NCBI RefSeq assembly: GCF_002775205.1
Contig: NC_036454.1
Span: 12,358,882-12,422,881 of the forward strand
Direction: 5' to 3'
Length of the DNA: 64,000 nt
Source: Xiphophorus maculatus
Taxonomy: Eukaryota; Chordata; Actinopteri; Cyprinodontiformes; Poeciliidae
Below, piece after piece: positions 22,110-34,658 of this stretch (position 1 is its first letter; every line of letters starts with the position of its first letter). The position numbers were made by a program, and so were the translations under genes. Below the pieces are notes generated by a model, which was not told where the DNA came from, searched no databases, and saw only the letters and a program-made list of their open reading frames with translations.

Positions 22110-23770
22110 GCCTGTCAGAAGACGAAGTGCTGGTCTCAGCGTCTTAGCAGCGTTTGTCACCTTACTGCCGAGATCGTCTCAAAACCTTCCCATCGACCGG
22201 TCATCGCGATCGACGTATTGAGCTCCCTGCCCTAAAGTCAGTAGCGCAAAAAGTGGGTATGCACTGTATGCAACGCATAGGGGCGCTGCACTAGAGGGGG
22301 CGCAAAAACGACGTGTTTTTTTTTTCTAGTCAGCATTTTATGTACTTAACAACTGTTTGTGTATATAATGATCAATAACAGAGGAACTGCACTGATTAGA
22401 CGCCCTTCCCCTCCTGCCAGCCGCTCTCCCCTCGCATACAGGTAGTTTGGGCACACGTTCCTGAGGCGCGTTTTTTTTTTTCTTTTAAATTTGAATTGTA
22501 GTAATGCACTAGACAACAGGGAGCTAAAGATGGGCGGCAGAAAAAAACTCCGGGGCACAAAACAGAAAACGGAAGAGGGGAGGGATAAAGATGCTGGAGA
22601 GACAAAGAAAAGCTTTTCAAAGTGGTTGAAAGACAGTAGGTAAGTAATGTCAGGGTATCAACAAGAGTTGTAAATATTCAGGTTAGCTTAAGCTAGCCTA
22701 AAATGACAGGCGGTTGTTGTTGTCCAATACGGGACGCGATTTATTCCGTATTGCTATAATATCTGATAGACACACCTATCACACACATCTCAACAATAAG
22801 TGTAATAATAATGACCAAAACTAAACACGGGAAATATTAAAGGTCAGCTAAATTGTCGTTGCGGGACCTAAATAGGACCCCCGCCCCGCCCCACCCCACT
22901 ACTGACGTTGTTGTCACGGTTGCCTAGAGACGGACACTACGCAGCCGCAGTGAGCTGCTATCAACCCGCGTCTTTTTAAAATGTCCACCCGATATTACAC
23001 CGTTCTTAAAAACAAAAACTCTCTCAAAAATACAGACGTGAGTGGGAAGACACACATTCCAGGCTAAACAATTACAGTGAAGTCTAATAGGGGCATTTTA
23101 AAAAAATGTGTCGGCGATATTCAGGGCGCACAGTGGGTTGTTCGATATCAGACAGAATGGGTCAGGAGAGGAACCCCAGACCCGTCAGAACCTAAAGAAC
23201 CAGACATCACTCTCTTCATCCCTCAGTTATTTCCTGAGACCGAAAAATAATATGAATGGCAATTTAAAGAACAAATCATACAAATAGATTCATAAATAAA
23301 TTAATAAGCATTGTGAAGAGAAACCGCTTATTTTTTCAACATTAAAAACGTTAGGATTGTGTAGGAAAAATGTTAATATCTTTTATAAATACAGTGTTTT
23401 GTGGTCAATATTATTTCACCATTTTATTAATGTGGGTGGCCAGTTTGGATAAGGCTTCCCATAAGAATGATGGAAAACATGCTAACAAAAAGCCTCAGAC
23501 CTGCAGCCTGTAGGCAGTTCTAGACACAGACTAACAGAAGTGGCTCCTTGGCTCACTTATATATTAAATGATGAAATATTGCCCTGTTTTTTGTTCCATT
23601 CTTTTTGAATTGCCCTGTAGGCAGCAATTTATCCACATATATGTACATTTATTATTATTGATACTTTAATTAAAGATGAGTTGTACAAGTTTATGTCATA
23701 GTGGGGAGAGGGGCGCCGATGACATGTTCGCACACCTCAGAAAGTAAGTAGTTGCTCCCCTGCCTAAAGT
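22110..23770 (+). mobile_element. Nest of decayed hAT-like DNA transposon pieces
   Basis: Three fish hAT-type signatures are seen, by recall: GACCGGTCATCGCGATCGAC near 22196, AGCGCAAAAAGTGGGTATGC with GGGGGCGC near 22243-22310, and GGGGAGAGGGGCGCCGATGA near 23702. Between them, 22530-22640 could encode a short basic peptide (MGGRKKL...SFSKWLKDS) ending at a good splice donor, AG|GTAAGT. This resembles the first exon of ZMYM/hAT-type transposase genes. No catalytic domain remains visible, and boundaries are not resolved. Confidence 0.4.
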
Positions 23771-23779
23771 AAGTTGTGA

Positions 23780-25460
23780 TCAACAGGCATCCCCACAATC
23801 TAATGTATTTGGAGAACTTTTGCAATTAAACTAGGTTATTTGGCAATGTGACGTCAGTTTTGGCCATTTTCCTACAAAAGAAATCTGAAAGCCTAACATG
23901 AATCCAAAAAAGTTTAAACAATGCTTTTAGGTTTAATTTAACCTGACCTAAGCAATTCCGCTCAATTCCTCTCCATCTGGGTTTTGTCCCATTGAGTTTG
24001 ATTTCTAAAGATACATTTCTTTCATTCATTCAGTTGGCGAACAGAAAGACGAGTTGTTAACAATGATATCGAGTTTTTGTGCCGTTTTAGAATTGCAGTC
24101 TACCTATGGTTATAGTTTAGCGATGGCAGCTGAGATGGTGAACCAAGGTGTGTTAGCCACATATATTGAACAATAAAAGTTAGAGCAATAGTGTAATAGT
24201 GTAGCATCATTCATGATCGAGCTGGATGTTCATGCCTCCAGAATCAGACAGCACTATATTTTCAATCAGAAGGGATTAATCTTGATCAGTAAAGCAAGTT
24301 AAGTAGTGCTCAGAACTGGGCTACCTTTTTTGTATCTAAAAAACACAAATCTTACATTGGTGCAAAATAAAATAATTTACTTAATTTATTATACAACATT
24401 GGTCTTGCAGCACATACAGAGAAATGGCCACTTTTCAAAATGGCTCCCAGCCAATTTAAGGAAGTCCATCTACAACACCAAGTTACAAAACTAACCTCAG
24501 TTTCACAGAAGTTGTATGAAAGATTTAAAAAAAAAAATTGAAACGTGAAATGAGTACCAGCCACTGATATCTGCAGTCACTATTATAAATATGCAGTTAA
24601 CATGAAGAGGTGGTTATGGTTAACTGCATCTCTGCTTTCTTCTCTGATCCCCTCTCTTGTCCTTCCTGGGCCCATTGTACAGTTGCCCTCACAGCTCTCC
24701 TTTCATCTAGTTGCCCTACTCAGGTGAAGGATACAGTATATTGAGGGAGATTTTGCTTGTATTTGATTCCGCTTCTTTTCAGAAAGGCTGAAAGCCTGGC
24801 CTTCGTATTGCGCTACGCCCCCCTCCCTTTACCGCTCCTGTCCAGTTCCCAGGGGACCCCCACTCTCTCCTGGGCTGGCCTGGGTGGAGCGGCCTCCGAG
24901 TGGGGCAAGTAGGGAACAGACAAGGGTATCGCTTACAGCCTCCCTCCTGCACTCACTCAGAACAGAGAGCACAGACACCAGTGGGGCACCAACTCATCTC
25001 ACCTGTCTGGATCTCTTAAGTGACACATACTTCTGGTCATGCTCACGTACACGCCCACATCTGTTTCCTGAGCTTCCTTATTAGACGTAGTCTTTTTATG
25101 ATCCTCATCATCCATTTCTTCACTGGTCCATTCATTTAGCTACAGACCTGACAAAAAGGCAAATCACAATGGAGCTGTGGAAAGCCTTTCTGGGCACTGA
25201 GACGCAAGCAATTGAGAGATGGTGACTAAGACTGACACATGAGTTTATAGAAAAAAAGACATAAATGGGAACAAAAACTTGATTCAGTGACACATGACAG
25301 CTGAATAAAATCACATACACCCACCTACCCACACACACACACAAGTTTGTATTTCTACCCCTATTAGGACTTTGTATGAACTTCCATTCATTTTAGTAAC
25401 TGCATTTATATCCAAAAACAGCACTTATTCTTATAGGGCCCATAGCCTGTTCCCCATAAG
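23780..25460. other. Desert sequence
   Basis: No supportable gene. A moderately GC-rich patch (24780-24980) has overlapping short frames without family resemblance. Confidence 0.5.
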
Positions 25461-25467
25461 GTGTACC

Positions 25468-25830
25468 CACACTGTAAAAAAGTCACTGTAGAATTTACAG
25501 TAACTTACTGGCAGCAGGGTTGTCAGCCAGTTACTGTAATTTTTACGGTAAAGAAATTACAGTAACTTTACAGTAACCTTACTGTAATGTTTTTTACAGT
25601 AGCCTTACTGTAATTCTATTACATTTTTACTGTGATTTTATTGCAGGGTTGCTGTTATTTCTATTACTATTTTACTGTAATTTGATTAGTGTTACTGTAA
25701 TTTCTTTAAAATAGCACAGTAATTATATAACATGGCTACTGTGATTTCATCACATTTTTATCATAATAAAATTACAGCAATCCTGTAGTAGAATTACAAA
25801 AAGTTGTCATTTTACAGTAGTTCATGAAAC
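25468..25830. repeat. Palindrome-rich TTACTGTAA repeat (MITE-like)
   Basis: The motif TTACTGTAA / TTACAGTAA and its variants recur more than ten times in both orientations. The block starts CACTGTAAAAAAGTCACTGT and ends near CATTTTACAGTAG, so the ends are roughly inverted. This pattern is typical of a non-autonomous palindromic element or derived satellite in fish. The class is not certain. Confidence 0.6.
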
Positions 25831-25859
25831 TGCATACTTTGCTATATATATAATTTTTA

Positions 25860-26360
25860 TTTTTTTTATTTATTTATTTTAAATATTCAAACATATCTCA
25901 TTTTGTTCCACAGTCACAATATTTTATGTAAGTATTCTATAAATAGAACCATGTATTTCCAATTCCCACATGAAAGTATGGATAAATCCATAACATAATG
26001 ATGTTTCCGTTAATGTGTTGTTTTCTGCATTGCTCCTTTTTTTCACATGGGCCCATCCACATCCTCTTTCTGGGGTAGGAGGTGGGCTCTCCTGTGGAGA
26101 TCAGTGACGCCTCACTGACCACATCAATCAATCATTCTCTCTTGGACTACTCTCCCACTTCCCTTTGTCTCTCTCTGTATGTATCAGTCTCCATATCTCT
26201 GTGTCGCCTACACAACTTTAATATCTGTCCCATTGCTCTTTCCCACACTGACACGAGAGCCACTTATCATAAAAACAAATAGTTGTTTCGTTGTTGTTGA
26301 ACAACAATTCATCAATGAGGCCCATCTTGGAAGAGTTCTATAGCCAAAGAGTTGAGACAC
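25860..26360. other. Desert sequence between repeats
   Basis: No gene. The 25850-25880 part is a T/A-rich low-complexity stretch. Confidence 0.4.
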
Positions 26361-26364
26361 AAAC

Positions 26365-27415
26365 AGTGTCTTCCAAAAGAGTTTATGGCCGTTGAACGTT
26401 TTGTTACATTACAGTGACAAACTTCTCTGTTTATTGAGATTTAATGTGAAAGTACAATACATTACAATGCAATAAAAAACAAAACAATTAGGTATTCATA
26501 TGGGCGATTATGGCATAAAGTTGTGGACTCAATCCAGCATTTTTCTGGAAGGGTATGTATCTTCCAGCACCACGAATTGATAAATTTAAATTTGATCAGT
26601 TCACCTTTGCAAAATAGCTGAAGTTAAGTCAGGTAAAGCAATCATCTGCAAACAGCTATTTTAAGAACTTGCCAAACAAATTCAGTTTAATGTAGTTCTG
26701 GATTTGGACTGGGCTTTTCTAATACATGACTGTGGTAGAAAATCCGTTGTATTTCTCTCTGAATGTTTAGAATTGCTGTCCTGTTGGATGATGTCTCTCC
26801 ACCACAGTCTCTTGTTGCCTCCCAACAGTTTTTCCTCCAGTATTGCTCTGTGTTTAATGCCATCCATCTTCCGATCAGCTCTGGTCAGCTTCTCTGTGCC
26901 TGATGAAGAAAGGCGCCCCCCCCAAGCTATCAATGTGTTTTAAAGTGGGCGTAGTGTAGTCAGGATAATGTGCAATGTTAGTTTTGTTTGGCATTTTGTT
27001 GTTCTTTTCTTTTCTTATCTGACCACAGCATCTTCTTCTATGTTTTCTATGCCCCTTACATAGCTTATGGCAAACTGTCAACAGGATTACTTATAGCCAC
27101 AAAGGTCTTTGCAGAACAGCTGCATTTATACTGAGATTGCATTGCATGTAATTTGGGTCTATTCAATAACGAGAGTGACTCCTGAAAGAAATTGGTTGCA
27201 CTAGAAATTGTTTAGGGGTAATACAGTAAAGGAGGTTGATGCCTGCCAAAGTTTTCAGACTTTTATTTGTTAAAAAAAATAAATAAATGAAGTCCTTGTA
27301 TTCCTTTCTTTTCACTTCACCATTATTCCTTACTTGGATTTGGTCGATCACTAAAAAAAAACAAATAAAAACATACAAGTTTGTGGGAAAAATAATACTT
27401 TCCTGACATAATTTA
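26365..27415 (-). mobile_element. Decayed Tc1/mariner-like DNA transposon, antisense
   Basis: The left edge (CAGTGTCTTCCAAAAGAGTT) resembles the terminus CAGTGCCTTGCAAAAG of a Tc1-like family very common in fish. Inside are TTTGGACTGGGCTTTTCTAA, TTGCTGTCCTGTTGGATGAT, CTCTGGTCAGCTTCTCTGTG and CAGAACAGCTGCATTTATAC, in the order expected of the antisense strand of that transposon. A separate left-type end (TTGCCTTGCAAAAGTTG, 27422 on) follows, hinting at a second, truncated copy. Stops and indels rule out activity. Confidence 0.65.
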
Positions 27416-30400
27416 TACATTGCCTTGCAAAAGTTGTTTAAAGGTTTCTTGGGGGTGTTTCTGAAATATATGCATATGCATCTAATTTCTCAATTTTTAG
27501 TACAAATTTGTATATATTTTTACATAAAATACTAAACATATTTCTACAACATGTACCACATGTTACCCAAATGTACTGATACTAGTTGCATTAACCTGAT
27601 CTTAACAATAAGGTCAACTTCTATGGGAGTAAGGTGACAAACCAGTTTGGTCTAACTTGCACTCCTACTGCAAAGGGTTTTTTCTGCTCATTGCCCTCAT
27701 GGGAGGTCACACAGTGACACAAAGTGCAGGTCACATGTGACACGTGGGTTACGGTAATAATATGTGACTGTCAGTGCCTGTGCATAATCGAAAGATCACT
27801 GAGGACACTCATACTGTCGAATTTCAACTTTTGTTTCAGAGGTTACTGAGGTTGCTTTTGGGTTTTTAAATTTTGGGTTTTCTAAATGTTTTTTTAAAAA
27901 AAGTCTTGGATAAGCTTGATGACTTCTTAAACTGTCCGTTCATTAGCTAAGAGAACTCCAATAATATTAGATTAGTTTTTCTTCTTTAGCTAATTCCTAA
28001 TAAAAGGTGTTTTTGCTCTCAAAATCCAGTCTACAAATGTATCCAAGATACATATAAATGAATGTTTATCAAATAATAAGAACAATGATCATTTTTGTTA
28101 TTGTTTTTGGCTACAGTTTGGTTATGAAATATATTCCTTCGTTGAGATTAAAGAAAATCTATTTTTCTGTTTGTCATGCCCACAGTTACTTTAATCTCTT
28201 CTGCATTGTTTTTTTTTTATTATTATTTTTCTGCAGTCGTCTTATCACTCCTTTCTGTCTACATACCAACCTGTCTGCTTCCGAGTCTGCCTTTCTGCCT
28301 CTGAGTCTGCGTGTCTGCCAACTGAGAAAGGTCATTTCTAAATGGGCTTAGGTGTAAACAATGCTTTTGGTACCAAAGACAGGGACAGCCAGTACTCCTC
28401 CTCCGTCTGTACTTTTTACCTTCTTCACTTTTGTCCTCATTTGCATCTTTGGGTTTTGTTTTTGCATCCTTTCTCTACTATTCTCCTTCAGTTCTTTTTG
28501 GCCTCTTACCACCTTTTTCTCTGTCTCCCAACTTCCATCGTCATGTCTGTTCTTCCTTTGCCTTTGTTTTCCTCTGCGCCCCATCAGTCTCCATCAGGAG
28601 GAACCTAATAGGAAATCAAAGATTCTGGTGGAAGAATGGAGCGGGGCTCAGCATTACTGTCCCCTGGGTCCTCTGCTGAAAGAGGAGGGCAGAAAAGACT
28701 CTATGCTGGCACTGTGGAGGGGAAGGTTAATGCAGCAGATAGTCTTTCCTTGCTCTTTTTTCATCTCTTTACTCTTTTCCCCTCAGACACGCTCTTTCTC
28801 TTTTCTGACTCTTTTCTTGCTGTCGTTCATTTGCTTAAAAACACGTCTCCTTCACTGGGTTTTTAGTTGGTAAAAGGGGCAATTGCAAAGCGGGGAGTGA
28901 GGCTTCATTTGCAACCCACTGCCGCACCGTCTGTCCTTTGGGATGTGGTGAATGGCTGTGGAGTGGATGGTGCGCGTGTGTGAGCCACCCTCGGCCCAGC
29001 ACAGAACGCACCCTTGCCCTTGAAAGCACACAGCCTATAGGAAGCAATTGACTGTATTGCCCTGTGAACTCAGGTACGACTGCCTTTTCAAGCATGTCAA
29101 GAATTAGTCAGGAAGGTTTGAATCAACTTCTCTCTGCACTAAGGCATACTATTTTATAATTACTTACATTTTTACATAATAAAACCTTTTTTTAACCAAA
29201 AGCCATTGATGTCTCACAATTTTGTCATCATAACAAAACAAATCAGTATATTAGCTTTTTTTTGTCTGTGAGTTGAGTTCTGTTTCATGATCTCCGTGTG
29301 AAACATCACAGCTTCTAAATATTTGTGTGTGTGCTCACTGTTGCAGTCCTACGTAAATATAAAATATATATATTATTTTTTTTCCAAAAGAAAATGCATA
29401 TTGGTAAGCTAAAATAACTAGGTGCGATGCTACTATTGGTTGATGTTTTCACATCAGCCAGTTGAGGAGTAGCTCTATTTTTCTTAGCACTGATTAGCTG
29501 AACCCCCAAGAGCAGAAAGCAGAGACCTGTATTTATTAGGTTTCGGAGGTATCAGAGGTAGTGCTAAGCTGATTTGCATTGTGCACATAAATACATATCA
29601 AGGTATATTTGGTGTTTGAACTACTAAAATAGGCAGTCCTATACATGTTTGAAGATTGCAGTAGAAGATTGCAGATTTTAGCTGTCTGCTGGCAGCTGCG
29701 TTTCCTAACCTGTGCAAATATTGGGGTCCATTGTAATATAATTTCAGAAAAATACATGTCTCAAAGTATATCTGCACTAAAGCAAAGTTCAGTAAAAAAA
29801 CAATCATTTGACTAAAACTGTGTTTTTTTTTTTGTTTTTAATCATATGTTTGGATAACTTTTCACTGTGTGGATATTTGTGCATCAGTAATAAGCTATGT
29901 CAACAGAATGGCAGAAAAGGCCATATAAAAGTCATAGCAATGTCCATATGTAATCCTATGTTAGGTTTTCAGTGCAAATCTGCTCAAATGTAAGTCATTC
30001 ATATCCTGATATTGGTTGTAAAAGCTTAAGCAGGTAGCCATGATGAAAAAAGTTAAGCAGCGTAAATTTCTTTCTGCACAAGGATGTTCAAGGAAGGGAG
30101 GCCGATACGTGGAACAAGGTCGCTCATACATGCTGCAAAGATGAGAGCAAAAAGGATTAACAGCAAACACTGGCATGAGAGGCCAGATATGAAAGAAAAT
30201 TGATTTTCATGTCCAACAATTTCCTTTGCTATATCTCGTTTTCAACTTGCGACTGTGCACCACCCACCTGCCCTCTGTACTCCCCCACAGTAGAGTTCAG
30301 ATTCTTGGAAGGTGTTGGATGTCTACAGTGTCACAACTAAACAAAACCATTTGAAAACAAAGTGGGCTCATGAATGTGCCGGCGCAATCCGACCCCTCTC

Positions 30401-32859
30401 CCTTTGTGGCTGTAGAGAAAAACGGCCTCTCAGAATCAAGGGGATGGAGGGCGAGCGAGGGGAGGCACACCATTTCAATCCACAGGTTACCCCCTGTCCA
30501 CCCACTCAGACCCACTTTTACCACGTCCTCCCCCCCCCACATACACCCACACTTTTAAGTGCACCCTTCAAAGGTGAACATGCTTTCTGAAACAGAGCAG
30601 CCAGTGTTACAGTACCTCCAAGAACAGGATACTCCTTCCTTTTCCTTTCTTATTCTTTTCTACTTTTTAATCTTACCTTTTTTCCTCCTGCATAAGATTA
30701 TAAGCTGTTTAAAAGTTCTTGTAACTATCTGAATGCAAATTAACAAGGATATACTGTAGTTACAAATGGAAAACATACTGTTTAGGCTTAAAAGTCATAA
30801 CTGCCTATCATTGTTTACATTAATTTTGAACTGGAGCAATTGAGAATGCTGAGAAAATACTTCACCTGAAGTTTAGATGCTTAAGAATGTTTTTCTCTAA
30901 TTCATTTGGAACAGACATTGTATAAACTGGAACCAGGTGATGCAGCTATTTATCACAAAACAAAAAAAGAGATGCTTACATATTTAGAGATATGTTTTCT
31001 ATCTAACTCACAGCAAAAGTTGTCTGACGTATAAGTTATGTTGCTCTTCAAGCTTAACATTCGTGTGCAAAATGACTTGCAGTGTAGTGATATTATAATT
31101 TCAAACTTTTATACAAAAGCGTTAGTGTGTGTCAGCTTTATATATGTATTTTGACTTCATTCCTTTCTATCATGTGTTTATGAGCTTTAAATGTTTTCAT
31201 ACTTATGTGTAGGAAAGTGAAATACAGATTCACTATATGAATTGATAATTTAAAGTAGGTTATTATGCTGACTTAGTCGTGGGGAAAATCTTCATATCAC
31301 AACAAGCTGTTTTACTTTGAGTAGGTATTGAAAATATATTGATGTTTCTGTACTATATTTTACAAATTCAGTAAATTTCCACTGCACTCTCTGCTGTCTT
31401 GTGCAAGATTTTATTTCTTCTTACCTTTTAATATCTGAATATTAAAAGGCAAGTCTAATCTAAAATAATTAACTACAAATCTGAAAACAAATGGAACATA
31501 TTAAAATTATTAGAAATGCATCCTTGAAATAGATGATTGGACGCGACCTTGCATCATTAAGTTTTTAGCTGAACTGTAAACTCTGTCGGACATTTTATTT
31601 CTCATTAGCAAAACTTTATCTCATACTATTTCCTTATTTCCATTTTTGCACAATGCCCAAGTATGCAAGGCGTCTGTCTTGTCACTTCTGCTGATTATGG
31701 GAAAGTAAAACCCTCCGTTTGGGTGCGCATATGTCAGCGTGATGAACTGTCTGTCAATCGCAGTCTGAGTTAATTATTTTGTCGCCCCGCTGGGTGTTAG
31801 TGTGTGTCAAGAACTCTGACCTAGAGAGAGCTGGAGATGGGAAACACACACTGAAGCACACATCCACACATTCTTTCCCTAGAGAGTGAAACGGTCCAAT
31901 CAGGAGCGTCTATTGGCCACCTGACTTCAACGACTCCTTTAAGCAGTATGGAGCAGTGTCATGTGTTTATTTGTGTTCACAGTCTTTCATTAATAATTAA
32001 ACAAGGTTACTACAAAATGTTTTGATGAATTTATTGATAGATGATTTCAATTATTTATTTTATAACTTGACATGTTCTTACTGAATATGTGCCATCAATT
32101 CTACATCATATCAAACGAATCATAATCTTTGAGAGAAGCTGATTTATTATTGCCACTAGAAAGCTTGTGTTTGAGTTGAGCGTTTTGTGGAACAGTATGT
32201 AGCAAGATAAGATGTTGGAGATGATTGGTTGAGATAAAAATAAGGACGAACAAGTGATGGAGTAAGAACCCAATGCACAGCTTTTGCTATGGTCCTCTTT
32301 ATCAGACCAGTGACTACACAAAGTATAAAATAACACTTTTAAACTCATTGCCACACCTGAAAGGCTTGTTAACTCCACAGAAAAGCTTAAATATGTTTAA
32401 ATATTGAAATCATAGTCCTAATTTAAAAGTAGTTTTTGTAATGCCAGAGTTGTTTTTTGTTTTGTTTATTGTCTAAAACTTCTTAACTGTAAGCTGACCA
32501 GAGAAGCTGAATCCATTTTTAAAGTCATACAGTCAGTACCGCATCAGTAGGCTTCAACAAATCTTCCCAGTCTGATCAATACATACTGCAGCTCTGAATA
32601 TACAATAACAAAAACAAAACAATTTTTGTTTTCTTTTCATATAATACCAAACCCTAAATCCCATGCTTCATTCTCCTATGGGACTGAAATGAAAAGCTTG
32701 TACAATAACCAGCACCTACATGTGTCTGGCCCCATAAGCTCCTCCACACTCAACTGCGAGCTGAATTGATGGAGAGTAACCAAAGAATGAAAATTAAAAC
32801 ACTGTCACCTTGTTTTTGAAGATGAAACACAGAGTAAAAAGAAAAGCAAGGGAGGCCTG

Positions 32860-33030
32860 ATTGGATTAGCAGCCGACACAATTGCATTGTGTGAAGATTT
32901 GCCTCTGTGCTGTAAATGTGATTGCAGCCAATAACATGTCGATTAGGGAGCCATGGCTGGACTATTGGAGGCTTTATGTGAGGCTGCAGAGGAGGTGATT
33001 AGATTAACTAGTGCTGGTGTGGGAAGCCCT
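32860..33030. promoter_or_regulatory. Candidate enhancer / conserved non-coding element
   Basis: Dense non-repetitive motifs are seen: CCTGATTGGATTAGCAGCC, CAATTGCATTGTG, GCAGCCAATAACATG, GGAGCCATGGCTGG and GGTGATTAGATTAACTAG. The composition differs sharply from the AT-rich flanks. Regulatory function is inferred. Confidence 0.35.
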
Positions 33031-34614
33031 TCGAGAGGGAGAGAGAATACTGATGAGAAGGTCCAGAAGTAGCCAGTTGAATACTAACACCTCCTTTCCT
33101 TTCATGTAGTATGTTAGAGTTTAAAGAAAACAAAGAAAACTGAGTACAATTTAAAATTTTTCAGAAATCTGCTTGTTTCGAAGTATGCACTTCTTCTCCT
33201 GGATTGCTCTTAAAACCCAAAGAAAGCAAATATTTACAGCTGAATCTGACCCTCATGAACCACATTTCAGAGGAAGAATTTACCGTCTATGTAATTCTTC
33301 TCTCATTCACCTCTTACTCTCCTATTTGGGATGGTGGCGTTTCATCTCAAGCTCTAGTTTTGGGATCTTTGATGTCCTTCGCAGTGTTCCTACGACTGCA
33401 CTGTTTGAATTGAGATTTACAATGTTTCTCCAGCCAGGTCTCTGTTGGAGCCACACCATAGTCCTCAGCATCTACTGACCCCAGCTTGTAATAAAAAACA
33501 AAAACAAAAAAACCCCAAACAGATTTAGACTGAAAATCTTGTCCTTGTGTATTCCTGCTTCTTTTGTGAAAATGTTGTGTTAGCACAATCGCTAACTTGA
33601 CCTATAACCCCAAACACATCATACATGACAATAACATTGGCAGATTACATGTTCATGATTGTGCAGCAGTGGTTCAACAAAGTTCGCTTTGTAGCTCATC
33701 ATTCTTGTTTATTTGTGGTGTTGTGTTTACTTGTTGTGAAAAAGTTCAGCATATTAGATTGCATCACAAACTTTAAAATTCCTGGAGTCTTTAAATCAAT
33801 TTAGAGGCACACACAATAATAATTGAAAATTCAAGGTAACATTGACCGAAAAATGTTTTTCTGTATGATCCAACATTCTGGTGAAAAGTTAGAGGAGGAG
33901 TAGCTCCTGTTTGATTCTAATCTCAGCCCAGAGTGAAGTTTAAAATGACTTTTCCTCATATGGACTATGTGTTTATTTTGTAGTTTAGGCTTACCTTAAT
34001 GTTATTTAGTAAAAGCTAGACAGTGATTGAGGGATTAATCCTTATAATCTTTAATAAAGTGTTAAAATACCATAGGATTAAATATATACATAAAAAGTTA
34101 CCTTTCACTTGTAAGAGTTGTTAAAAACACAGTGGACATTTTTATGCTTATTTTACTGATTAAGATGCCATTGACTTTTTCTGTGTGTTTTGCTCATCAT
34201 ACTTCTTTCTGTGTCCTCTCCTGATGGAAAAAAAATGTCTTCTCTTATTTCAACTTTACAAATTGTCTTATCAGTCAGTGAAGTGATTGGGGCCAAATGA
34301 AAACATGACCTCTAGATGAAGAGAACCCTCAGATACACAGATCTAACTTGATAACGGCTCAAGGAAGAAGATATGCCACATACTTAACTCCACGCGCACT
34401 AATCAGCAGTGATAGCCATATGAGGATAAGTGAGACCAGTGGAGTGGGAAACAAGTTTCCTTAGAGTTATTCTTCTCATACCTGGAGAAGGAGGGAAAGC
34501 AGGTGCTATTATTACTACCCTGACTTTGTGATTGGTGATTAGAAAACAGGCTGAATGGGTGACTAATGTACTGACGAATAGGAAAGGGGGAGAATAAATG
34601 GGTTGATTATTTAT

Positions 34615-34615
34615 T

Positions 34616-34658
<43 letters not shown>
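34615..34658. repeat. (TA)n microsatellite
   Basis: About 20 TA units with one early interruption. Confidence 0.95.

Noticed and set aside
28361..28873. 170-residue frame
   Set aside because: Lies in pyrimidine-rich sequence, Phe/Ser/Leu-heavy, with overlapping alternatives in other frames and no domain.
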